DNA from: Onstottus_B arcticum
GTDB lineage: Bacteria > Acidobacteriota > Blastocatellia > UBA7656
DNA length: 64,000 nt
NCBI GenBank assembly: GCA_038040485.1
Contig: JBBPIE010000001.1
Span: 1-64,000, forward strand
Direction of reading: 5' to 3'
Shown: piece by piece, positions 8,466-17,000 of the stretch
How the letters are laid out: every line of letters starts with the position of its first letter
Position numbering within the stretch: the stretch's first letter is position 1
Translations under genes and position numbers: made by a program
Notes under the pieces: model-generated
Told to the model about the DNA's origin: nothing
Database searches by the model: none
What the model saw: the letters and a program-made list of their open reading frames with translations, nothing else

Positions 8466-8714
8466 CTACCGCGCGCTCACCGCCGCACGGAACTCGAACA
8501 CGTCGACGGCCACCTGGGTCGCCGGTTTGCGCCGTGACCGAGCAAGCTTCTCCATCGACTTGTACACGCCCGCATCGAAATAGCGCTCGCCACATTGCCG
8601 GCAGATCCCGGCCGGCACGCTTCGGATCATTGTCAACTTCTTACCCCAGCGGAAGTCCACGTCAATGTTCCGCTGCTCAATCGTGCCCCGCCAAAAGTAA
8701 CACGTCTCCACCAT
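8466..8714 (-). CDS. YgiT-type zinc-finger antitoxin, orphan and with altered zinc site
   Basis: The start at 8714 is set by AGGAGGT six bases upstream, giving 82 residues. The sequence follows the YgiT/MqsA-N family pattern (DFRWGKKLTMIRSVPAGICRQCGERYFDAGVYKSM...). The second CxxC (CRQC) is intact. The first, normally CxxC, reads CYFW, so one zinc ligand is a Trp. Family members are usually paired with an MqsR-like or DUF4258 toxin directly upstream; the 200 bp upstream of this start (8715-8771 and the following M49 gene) holds none. It is likely an orphan or decaying antitoxin. Confidence 0.7.
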   Translation of the reverse strand: MVETCYFWRGTIEQRNIDVDFRWGKKLTMIRSVPAGICRQCGERYFDAGVYKSMEKLARSRRKPATQVAVDVFEFRAAVSAR

Positions 8715-8771
8715 GAATTCACCTCCTGCGCGTCCGCAAGTCGGGACTCCCGTTCGGCAGAGTCCGGCCAC

Positions 8772-10481
8772 CTAGTGACCGAGTTGCGCCAGCGGGAAGT
8801 TAGGCTCGATATCGATCGGCACGTCGCTCAGCTTGTCCAGCGCCTTCTGCATCACCGGTCGGATCACACCGTACTTATCGAGCATCGCTTTCGCCTTGTC
8901 GTAAGAGCCTTCCGCCTGAAGCGTGAGTATCTCCGTGGTCAGCTTGCGCACTGCGTCCTTTATCTTCGCCGAGTCAATGCTGAAAGTGCCCGCGGCTTCA
9001 TCGACCCTGATCGCGCCTTCGTCCATTAGATAGTTGAACTGCATCGCCTGCCCTTTGCCGTGCGCTTCGGTGATTCCGAATCGAACCGATCTGAACGAGC
9101 TTGTAAGATAAGTCGTGTACAGATCGCGCTCCATCGCACGGTCGACGACGCCCTTGTCGATCAAGTATTGCAGCGCCCAAAGACTGGTGATGTCTGCTTT
9201 GGCTTCTTCGATAGCCGAGTAAAGCTCCTTCAGTTCTTTTCTGACCGCGGTGTCGCGCCCGCCGACCTTGATGTTGTGAGGCCCGAGCCCGTGCATCAGC
9301 TCATGCGCGAGGATCTGGCTGAAGAAAGCTTCGAACGAGATCTGTGAGTGTTGCGCGGGGTCGATGAGTATCTTCGAGATGGGCACGAGAACTTTGCTGG
9401 ACTTAGCCTCCTGAACATTCTTGAGCATGATCCGCTTCGAGCCCTTCTCCTTCACGACTTTCTCATCGTTGGGCAGATTGTAAGCAGCGGTCTGAACTCC
9501 GCGATTGCCGTCGCCGGAACAGAACACGTTATCGACAACTCGAATCGGCGAAGCTGCGCCAAGCTTCGGGTTGCGATACTTCTTATCGATCGGCAAGTTG
9601 TCTTCCAGTTCTTGCAAATAACCGCTGTACCTGGCGAGCTTGTCAGTCTCGGCCGCGTCGCGCACGGTGATGAATGCTTCGAACGCGGCCTTGTAGCCGA
9701 ACAGCTCGTCCTCGTAAGTCTCGTACGGCCCGATCGTCACATCGAGGGGCGCGTCCAGGTCCATCCACGCGACGTCGCTCGCGTAGTAATCGTCGGTGAG
9801 AAACGCTTCAGCCCGCTTGATAAGAAAGTTCTTGAGCGTCGCGTTGCCGGTCAGCTCGGCTGCTTCCTTCAAGAGCTTCGCCGCGGGTTCGAGGAACTCG
9901 CGATACTCTTCGTGATAGGGAACGATCTTGAGCTTGCCGTCCGGTGCCCGTCTGATCACTGTGAAGAAGCCGGTCGCTCGCTGTTTGTCTTGCTCTGAAA
10001 GCCCGGCGCACCACGAGGTGAATTCGTCTTTGGTCATGTCGTCGGGATAGAAGCCGGCTTGCGGCGGCTTCTCGTGAGGAACGCCATCGATAAACGGCTT
10101 GTTCTCGTCGGGGCGAGACCACGGGCCTTTGTTGAGCATGAAATAGTGCAGCCGCTCTTTGCCTTCGGGAGTTGAGTCGGCCTCGAGTTTCTTGAGCAGC
10201 GCTTCGTTGCCGCTCCACACCTGACGCAGGTAAATCGGGTCAAGCAGCCGCGCGGCTTCGATAAGCTTGTCGAGCGCCTTGCGATCGTTTTCCGACAAAT
10301 GAGAAACGTCTGCTGTGATTTCAGTCGGAGCAAACCGCCGGATCTTCGCGGCAAGCGGCGACTCGGTCTTCTTCGATTCGGACATCTTTGTTTCGTCCTT
10401 TTGCGGTGAACAACCAACGATCGCAACGGCCAGCGCCATCGCGAGCGCGCAAAACGTGGTCAATGATTTCATCTGAGTCAT
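8772..10481 (-). CDS. M49-like (dipeptidyl-peptidase III family) lipoprotein
   Basis: The 569-residue ORF has a hydrophobic leader and a lipobox (IVGC, Cys24), so it is a predicted lipoprotein. The zinc motif HELMH at residues 393-397, extended as HELMHGLGPH, and the downstream EEAKAD (about 425-430) match the M49-type zinc peptidase signature in the variant group related to the peptidase half of plant NUDX3. Zinc ligands would be H393, H397 and a Glu at 425/426. The second ATG (10472) has better spacing from GAGGGG and may be the real start. Its start overlaps the end of an antitoxin-like remnant (ATGA). Confidence 0.75.
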   Translation of the reverse strand: MTQMKSLTTFCALAMALAVAIVGCSPQKDETKMSESKKTESPLAAKIRRFAPTEITADVSHLSENDRKALDKLIEAARLLDPIYLRQVWSGNEALLKKLEADSTPEGKERLHYFMLNKGPWSRPDENKPFIDGVPHEKPPQAGFYPDDMTKDEFTSWCAGLSEQDKQRATGFFTVIRRAPDGKLKIVPYHEEYREFLEPAAKLLKEAAELTGNATLKNFLIKRAEAFLTDDYYASDVAWMDLDAPLDVTIGPYETYEDELFGYKAAFEAFITVRDAAETDKLARYSGYLQELEDNLPIDKKYRNPKLGAASPIRVVDNVFCSGDGNRGVQTAAYNLPNDEKVVKEKGSKRIMLKNVQEAKSSKVLVPISKILIDPAQHSQISFEAFFSQILAHELMHGLGPHNIKVGGRDTAVRKELKELYSAIEEAKADITSLWALQYLIDKGVVDRAMERDLYTTYLTSSFRSVRFGITEAHGKGQAMQFNYLMDEGAIRVDEAAGTFSIDSAKIKDAVRKLTTEILTLQAEGSYDKAKAMLDKYGVIRPVMQKALDKLSDVPIDIEPNFPLAQLGH

Positions 10482-10606
10482 CCCCTCAGTCTTCGCGTGA
10501 GCTTCGCCTTCTTCTGCGTCCAGTATCGCTCGGTTACCTTGATGGGAGTGCCGCTGTTGATACCTTCGAGAAGAAGAGTCTCAAGGCGTTTCTCGGAGTT
10601 ACGGTT
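10478..10606 (-). pseudogene. ParD-like antitoxin C-terminal remnant
   Basis: The minus-strand frame here encodes EKRLETLLLEGINSGTPIKV followed by TERYWTQKKAKLTRRLRG. This resembles the C-terminal tail of ParD/CopG-type antitoxins (LLLEG-SGxPIxVTxxYW). The frame stays open to 10765, but the upstream part shows no ribbon-helix-helix sequence or plausible start, so it looks like a 5'-truncated relic. No ParE-like toxin follows; the M49 gene starts at its stop codon. Confidence 0.4.
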
Positions 10607-10765
10607 TCGATATTCACGAGCAGACCGCAAACCTGTGGCGCTCTTCTGAACGGCCTGCCGGTTCTTATCCACGCCCGCATTATGCCGAGACTCGCAATCG
10701 TTGCCAAGCGCCACGACTCGAGCGATGGCCGGCCTCCGCGTCGCCGAACCGATCACGCGCGCCAC

Positions 10766-10996
10766 CGATTAGTTCGAGTTCCTCGAAAGCTCAATTCTTG
10801 ACAACCTCAGATTCCCCCACTTAGACTCACGCCAGTTCAGCACTCATACTTGGTTTTGTTGCAAGTCGCGCGCTTCACTGAACGAGTTAACGCTACTCAG
10901 CAAACGTTGAGGCGGGTAGCTCCGGCGCAACGCCGGGGCTGTTGCGCTTCCATCCCGATCTTCTCAGACCCGGCCAACGGGCAGGAGGATATGGCC
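10766..10996. other. Intergenic region without a recognised gene
   Basis: No coding frame with a start, ribosome site and recognisable composition was found here. The region must carry the promoter of the CBS-domain gene, but no convincing -35/-10 pair stands out. Confidence 0.5.
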
Positions 10997-11452
10997 ATGA
11001 AGACTCTCGGCTCCATAATCAAGGAATCACATCGCGATTTGTATTCCGTCTCGGCAGACGACAGCGTTCACAATGCCGCGCGCTACATGACTGAGCGTCA
11101 CATCGGCGCGGTGACCGTGGTCGATGGCGAGCGCGTGATCGGCCTGTTCTCCGAGCGCGACTTGATGAACCGAATCGTCGCCGAAGGCCGCGACCCGCGA
11201 GCAGTTGCCGTGCGCGAAGTAATGACCACCGACCTCACCACCGCGAGCCCAAACGAAAGCTACGAGGAAGGCTTGCGCAAGATGCAGCATGCGCGTTGCC
11301 GTCATTTGCCGATCCTTGAAGGGGACAACTTCATCGGGCTGATCTCGCTGCGCGACTTGTTGATGGTCGATGCCGATGAGAAGGCTGAAGAGATCCGCAT
11401 GCTGAACACATACATTCACTACGTTCCGCCGGGTCTTTCCGGCCGGGGATGA
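10997..11452 (+). CDS. CBS-domain protein (tandem CBS pair)
   Basis: The start is taken at the second ATG of ATGGCCATGAAG because AGGAGG (10983-10988) lies 8 nt upstream of it; this gives 151 residues. Two CBS domains fill the protein (MKTLGSIIKES...SADDSVHNAARYMTERHIGAV; REVMTTDLTTASPNESYEEG...RHLPILE). Free-standing CBS pairs bind adenine nucleotides and regulate partner enzymes. The next gene on the same strand is the glutamate synthase-type flavoprotein, but a 369-bp repeat region separates them, so an operon is doubtful. Confidence 0.9.
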   Translation: MKTLGSIIKESHRDLYSVSADDSVHNAARYMTERHIGAVTVVDGERVIGLFSERDLMNRIVAEGRDPRAVAVREVMTTDLTTASPNESYEEGLRKMQHARCRHLPILEGDNFIGLISLRDLLMVDADEKAEEIRMLNTYIHYVPPGLSGRG

Positions 11453-11814
11453 GGATGGAGGATCGAGAATAGAGGATTGAANNNNNNNNNNNNNNNNNNN
11501 NNNNNNNNNNNNNNNNNNNNNNNNNNNNNNNNNNNNNNNNNNNNNNNNNNNNNNNNNNNNNNNNNNNNNNNNNNNNNNNNNGATAGAGGATTGAAGATAG
11601 AGGATTGAAGATAGAGGATTGAAGATAGAGGATTGAAGATAGAGGATTGAGGATCGAGGAAGGGCATCGAGGAGAGCATCCAAGGATAGACACTCGAGGA
11701 TAGAAAATCAGAGAGTGGAGGTCGAAGACCGACACCTCAATCCTCAATCCTCCATCCTCAATCCTCCATCCTCTATCCTCTATCCTCAATCCTCTATCCT
11801 CGATTCCTCACGGG
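11444..11814. repeat. Heptanucleotide repeat array with inverted halves, interrupted by scaffold gap
   Basis: From 11444 to about 11680 the + strand is built of GAGGATD-type heptamers, most regularly as the 14-mer GATAGAGGATTGAA repeated from 11582. From about 11732 to 11814 the complementary heptamers (ATCCTCA, ATCCTCT, ATCCTCC) run on the same strand. The whole is therefore an imperfect palindrome of 7-bp units. 11482-11581 is 100 N. Frames through it encode only low-complexity peptides. Confidence 0.9.
11482..11581. other. Assembly gap (100 N)
   Basis: This is a run of exactly 100 N inside the heptamer array, the default length for a gap of unknown size. The true length of the array is therefore unknown. 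Confidence 1.
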
Positions 11815-11821
11815 TTATTGC

Positions 11822-13312
11822 ATGGACTTAGAGCGTCAGGCCAAATTCAAAATCCAGCGCGTTGCTGTCCCCAAGCAAGACTCCCGAGAGAGAATTCACA
11901 ACTGGGGCGAAGCCTTTCTCGGCTATTCGCCTGAAGGCGCGGTGGTCGAAGCCTCGCGGTGTCTTCAATGCGAGCACGAGCCCTGCGTCGTCGCTTGCCC
12001 GGTCGGCAATGATATTCCCGGCGCTTTGTGGTTGATCGAACACGGCGACTTCATTGGCGGAGCGAACAAGTTTCGCGAGACAAACAACGAACCTGAAATC
12101 TGCGGGCGCATCTGTCCTCAGGAAAAACTCTGCGAAGGCGCTTGCGTCGTCGGCTATCGCAACCCGCCCGTTTTCATCGGCAAGCTCGAAGCCTTCTGCA
12201 CCGACTATCAACGCAACACCGAAGGCTATCCCAAGCGCGAGAAACTTCCACCGACCGGCATGCGAGCTGCCATCGTAGGCGCGGGACCTGCGGGGCTGGC
12301 GGTCGCGGAGGAACTGACCGTGTGCGGGCACGACTGCACGGTCTACGAAGCATGGCCGAAGCCCGGCGGCCTGCTGCTCTACGGAATTCCGAACTTCAAA
12401 CTCGACAAACAAATCGTCTACGACTACCTGAATCACCTCGAAGGGATTGGCGTGAAATTCATTTGCAACGTGAGGGTAGGAGCGACGGTCGGCGTTGACG
12501 ACTTGCTGAGCAAGCACGGTTTCGACGCGGTCTTCCTGGGCTACGGCGCGCCGATCAATGGCGAGATCGGCGTCGAAGGAGAGAAGCTCAAGAACATCTA
12601 TCAAGCGACCGAGTATTTGGTTCGCGGCAATCTCCCGTTCGAGGACTTGCCCGAGAGCTTGCGCGCGCAGCCGCACGTCGGTCGTCACACTGTGGTGGTT
12701 GGAGGCGGCGACACCTCGATGGACTGCGTTAGAACGGCGCAGCGGCTCGCGCCCGACTCGCAAGTGACGCTCGTCTATCGCCGCACCGAGTCCGAGATGC
12801 AAGGGCGCGCCGAAGAACGCGTGCACGCCTTTGAAGAAGGCGTGATCTTCAACTACCTGACGACCCCGACTCGCTTTTTCGGCGACTCTGAAGACAAAGT
12901 CATCGGGATGGAGTTGATCCGAATGGAACTTGGCCCGCCCGACAACTCGGGCCGCCGCAAACCGATCCCGAAGAAAGGCTCGGAGTTCACAATCGAGTGC
13001 GATACCGTCGTGCTTGCAATTGGCTATTGGCCCGATACCGAGATCGGCGAAGCAACGCCGGGACTCGAAACTCACAAGTTCGGCTTGGTCAAGGTTGAAA
13101 CGGAAGAGACCGGCCGTACTTCAAGGCGCGGAGTCTTTGCGGCAGGCGACAACGTTCGAGGTGCCGACCTTGTTGTCACTGCGATAGCCGCTGCACGCAA
13201 CGCCGCTCGCACGATGGACGCTTACCTTCGAGATAAGGTGCTCGCGCGTAACTTGAACTCAGCGGAGCCCAGCCGACTTTCTGAATCAACCAACGACGTC
13301 GCAGCCGATTGA
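11822..13312 (+). CDS. gltD: NADPH-dependent glutamate synthase-type flavoprotein (GltD-like)
   Basis: The 496-residue protein has an N-terminal Fe-S domain with two cysteine clusters (CLQCEHEPCVVACP and CGRICPQEKLCEGAC) suited to two [4Fe-4S] centres. An FAD-binding site (AAIVGAGPAGLAVAEELT) and a second dinucleotide site (VVVGGGDTSMDCVRTAQRLA) for NADPH follow, and the C-terminal AAGDNVRGADLVVTAIAAA closes the FAD domain. This matches the GltD small subunit of glutamate synthase and the homotetrameric GltA-type relatives. No large GltB subunit is in the window, so a stand-alone role or the related role of supplying electrons to another partner is possible. The ATG has no obvious ribosome site. 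Confidence 0.9.
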   Translation: MDLERQAKFKIQRVAVPKQDSRERIHNWGEAFLGYSPEGAVVEASRCLQCEHEPCVVACPVGNDIPGALWLIEHGDFIGGANKFRETNNEPEICGRICPQEKLCEGACVVGYRNPPVFIGKLEAFCTDYQRNTEGYPKREKLPPTGMRAAIVGAGPAGLAVAEELTVCGHDCTVYEAWPKPGGLLLYGIPNFKLDKQIVYDYLNHLEGIGVKFICNVRVGATVGVDDLLSKHGFDAVFLGYGAPINGEIGVEGEKLKNIYQATEYLVRGNLPFEDLPESLRAQPHVGRHTVVVGGGDTSMDCVRTAQRLAPDSQVTLVYRRTESEMQGRAEERVHAFEEGVIFNYLTTPTRFFGDSEDKVIGMELIRMELGPPDNSGRRKPIPKKGSEFTIECDTVVLAIGYWPDTEIGEATPGLETHKFGLVKVETEETGRTSRRGVFAAGDNVRGADLVVTAIAAARNAARTMDAYLRDKVLARNLNSAEPSRLSESTNDVAAD

Positions 13313-13462
13313 GCCCCGCCGTCTGCTCGTGTGAGCGCTGCTGCCTATTCGTTTACGGTTGAGGCTCAGCGAGCAGCCGCGTCAGCGCGACTGAGACAGG
13401 TGCCCCGAAAGAAATTCAGAATCCTATTGACATTTTCATCGGAGCGATGTAACAAAGAAGTT

Positions 13463-13801
13463 GTGAGCACCGACGATCCCACCAAAGACCTGCCGGACGA
13501 AACCGGAAGAACGACTCAGCCGACTATTACAGCCGTGTTCGAACTCCTTCGCGAACTAAAGCAGAGCGTGGATGCGACCAACGCTCGACTTGATACGACC
13601 AACGCGCGACTTGATGAAATGGACTCGCGACACGCCCGTGACTTGGCGAGTCTTAATGCTCGACTGGATGCGCTGACTGAAGAAGTGAGGTCCGGATTCA
13701 TAAAGCTGGAAGATAAGATAGACCAAATCAGTTTGCACTCTGAAGCGGAATATCACGACCTCCGTACGCGAATGCGCAATCTGGAATCCAAGGCTTCGTG
13801 A
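13463..13801 (+). CDS. Hypothetical coiled-coil protein
   Basis: The start is taken at GTG 13463 (MSTDDPTKD), giving 112 residues; an ATG at 13331 in frame would add 44 residues of unlikely composition. From about residue 25 onward the protein is a heptad-rich helix with short repeats (DATNARLDTTNARLDEMDSR, SLNARLDALTEEV, FIKLEDKIDQI). No signal peptide or membrane segment is present. It resembles small coiled-coil proteins of unknown function. Confidence 0.55.
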   Translation: MSTDDPTKDLPDETGRTTQPTITAVFELLRELKQSVDATNARLDTTNARLDEMDSRHARDLASLNARLDALTEEVRSGFIKLEDKIDQISLHSEAEYHDLRTRMRNLESKAS

Positions 13802-13905
13802 CTCGGTTGCATAGCGAGCCTCTTTCCTCCACATTGCCCGGCCGGGCGCCAACAGCAATCTCAGGTCAGCCTTACAATCATCCCGCTACGTTTGTCCTTA
13901 TTGCT

Positions 13906-13933
13906 TTGGCAAGTGCCAATTGCGTGCTATATT
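13906..13933 (+). promoter_or_regulatory. Candidate sigma-70 promoter for the TPR gene
   Basis: TTGGCA (13906-13911) and TATATT (13928-13933) are separated by 16 bp, each matching 5 of 6 consensus bases. The ATG lies about 140 bp downstream, implying a long leader. Confidence 0.35.
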
Positions 13934-14076
13934 AACCCGCAGCTTCGACAAGCTCGACGGGTGACTTGAGACCCGCAAGCAGGCGTAGCACCAGATTATC
14001 CTCACCGGACTAATACGCGACTCCGGACCGTTCCATTGAGAGTCGAGAGTCTTAAACACTCTTTTGGGGGAATTGT

Positions 14077-17000
14077 ATGAGCGCATCCCTGGGAACCGCA
14101 CAACAGTATCTAGACAAAGGGCTGGTCTTTTACAACAAAGGCTGGCTGGATGAAGCGATCAGCAGCTATCGCATGGCTATTCAAATGCGCGAGGGAAACT
14201 TCCCCCGCGCTCACTATCAACTCGCACGCGCGCTGCTGGACGCCGGCGACATCGGCGGTGCGATCGAAGCCTTCCGCACCTCGATTCAACAGCAACCCGA
14301 AAACCCCGAAGCTTACTACAGCCTCGGTCTCACGCTGGCGCGGCGCGGCGAGTACGCAGAAGCCATCGAAGCCTATCGCAAAGCGATCGAACAGCGAGGC
14401 GGCAATCATCCGTGGGCCTGTCACAACCTTGGCGTCGCGCTCTTGCGCCGCGGCGACTTCGACGAAGCAATCACCTCCTTCAACCTTGCGATCGAGCAGC
14501 GCAACGGCGACTTCCCGAAGGCGTGGCACAACCTCGGATTGGCGCTTGCGCGGCGCGGCGATCTCGAACAGGCTGCAGCGGCCTTTCGCAAGGCGCTCGA
14601 CCAGCGGCAAGGCAATTACCCAGACACTCAGTTTGAGCTGGGCCGCGTGCTACTGGAGAAGGGCGACCCGGCCGCCGCCGCCCAGGCGATGCAGTCCGCC
14701 ATACAGCAGCGCCGTTCCGCGTTTCCGCAAGCTCACTTCGAATTAAGCCGCGCGCTGTTTGCGTTGGGCCAGCTCGAGGAGTCGATCACCGAAGCACACG
14801 CGGCCATCGATCAGCAGCCCGCATATCCTGAAGCTCACTACGCGCTGGGCAGGGCGCTCGCGCGGCGCGGAGACCTCACAGAAGCCATCGATTGCTTTCG
14901 AACCGCCATCACTCAACGTGATAACTTCCCCTGGGCCTATCACAATCTCGGGGTGGCGCTCGCGAGACTTGGCAACCTCGCCGAAGCCGTCGAAGCGTAC
15001 CGCAAAGCGGTCGAGCAAAATCCGCGATTCCCTCGCGCCCACTATGACCTGGGGCTCGCGCTTCACAGCATGGGTGAGACCGACGAGGCTACGCAGCAGT
15101 TCAGCACGGCCATCGAGCTGCGAGGCGGCAGCTACCCCGACGCGCACTATGAGCTCGGGTGCATCTATGGAGGGCAGGAGCAACTCGATCTCGCCGCCGC
15201 GTCGTTCAAGACGGCGATAGCGCAGAACGAGAATTTTCCCGAAGCTCATCACGAACTGGGACAGGTGCTTTACGCGAGCGGCAAACCGGAGGAATCAGTC
15301 ACGGCTTATCGCGCTGCCATCGCCCAGCGCGGCGGCGATTTCGCGCGCGCACACCACAACCTCGGGCTCGCGCTCGCGGACCTCGGAGTGCTTGACGAAG
15401 CCACCCAGCATTTTCGTGAAGCGATCGACCAGCAGCCCATTTTTCCGCGCGCCTATCGCAACCTGGGCCGTACGCTTTACCGCTCGGGCGATCTCGATGG
15501 CTCGATACTGGCGTTGCGCACAGCGCTCGATCAGCGCGATGGCGAGTTCGCCGAAGCGTATCACGATCTCGGACTCGCTTACTTCAGCAAGGGTCAACTC
15601 GACGAATCGGTCGGCGCGCAGAAGAAAGCGATCGAACAGACGAAAGGATTCGCCGAAGCGCATTTCTGGCTGGGTGCCGCCTACAACGCGAAGGGCGAAG
15701 TGCCAAAGGCCATCGAAGCCTACACCAGCGCAATCCAAGATCGGAGCGGCCCTTACCCTGAGGCGCACTATAGTCTGGGGCTGGCGCGCGCACGCAACAA
15801 CGAACTGGGTCACGCAATCGCCGCGTTCCGCGCCGCGCTCTCCGAGAACGAGAACTTCCCTGCCGCTCACTACAGCCTCGGCTCTGCGTTGCTCGAAAGC
15901 GGCGCAGTCGATGAGTCGATAAAGGAACTGAGCCGCGCGCTCGCACTGAACGACAACCTGCCGTGGGCGCACAATCGGCTGGGCGCAGCGCAGTACCAGG
16001 CCGGCCGCCTCGAGGAATCAATCGTCGAGTTGCGCCGCGCCATCCAGCAGCAGCCGGTCTTCCCCGAAGCTCATTTGAATCTGGCTCGCTCGCTCTTCGA
16101 CTCAGGCGACTTGAACGGAACTGTCGAGACTTGCGAGAAGCTGATCGCCGAACACGGCAACGAGTTTCCCGAGGCTCATCACCTGCTCGGCCGCGCGCTT
16201 TACTTGCTTGGCGATCTCGACGGCTCGGTCGACTCGCTTGGCAAAGCGCTCTCCGCGGATGGTTCAAAGGCCGAAGTGCACCGCGATCTTGGCCGGGTGC
16301 TTTACGACCTGGGCGATCTGGACGGCGCGATCGGTTCATTTCGGGCGGCCATCAAGCATCGGTCCGATTACGCGCTGGCCCATCACGACCTTGGCCTCGC
16401 GTTGTACGAAGGAGGCGAGCTTGAAGACGCGGCGGCAAGTCTTCGACGCGCGACTGACGTGACCGGGGAGAGCTTCCCGGCGGCGTGGCAGAACCTTGGC
16501 GTCACGCTCTACGATCTGGGTGAGATCGACGAAGCGGTCACGGCTTATCAAACCGCGATCGACCAACGAAAAGGCCGCTACGCCGAAGCTCATTACAACC
16601 TCGGAAATGCTCTATACGCACGCGGCGAGATCGAAGAGTCGGTGCGGTCTTACGAGACGGCCATCGAACAGCAGCACGGAAATTTCCCCGACGCGCAGAG
16701 GAATCTTGGGAACGCGCTTGCGCGGCTGGGCGATCTGGACAGGGCAACCGAGTCGATCAAGCGGGCGATCACTCAAGGCGACACGGGCGCCGACGCTCAT
16801 CACGATCTGGGTTTGATTCTGCATGGACGCGGACAGCTCGAGGAGGCAATTCGCGAGTTTGAGATTGCGCTCGATCTGCGCGGCGGCGTCGACGCCGAAG
16901 CTCATCGCAACCTTGGCCGTGCGCTCTACGAGATCGGGACGCTCGACCGGGCGCGCGCCGAGTTTGAGACTGCGATCAAGCAGCGCGAGGGAGATGCCGG

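Noticed and set aside
11444..11814. CRISPR array
   Set aside because: The units are 7-14 bp with no spacers of constant length and no cas genes; it is a microsatellite-like array.
11828..13075. Long minus-strand frame (415 codons) opposite the glutamate synthase-type gene
   Set aside because: It is an antisense shadow of a clearly recognised gene in GC-rich DNA; its composition matches no family.
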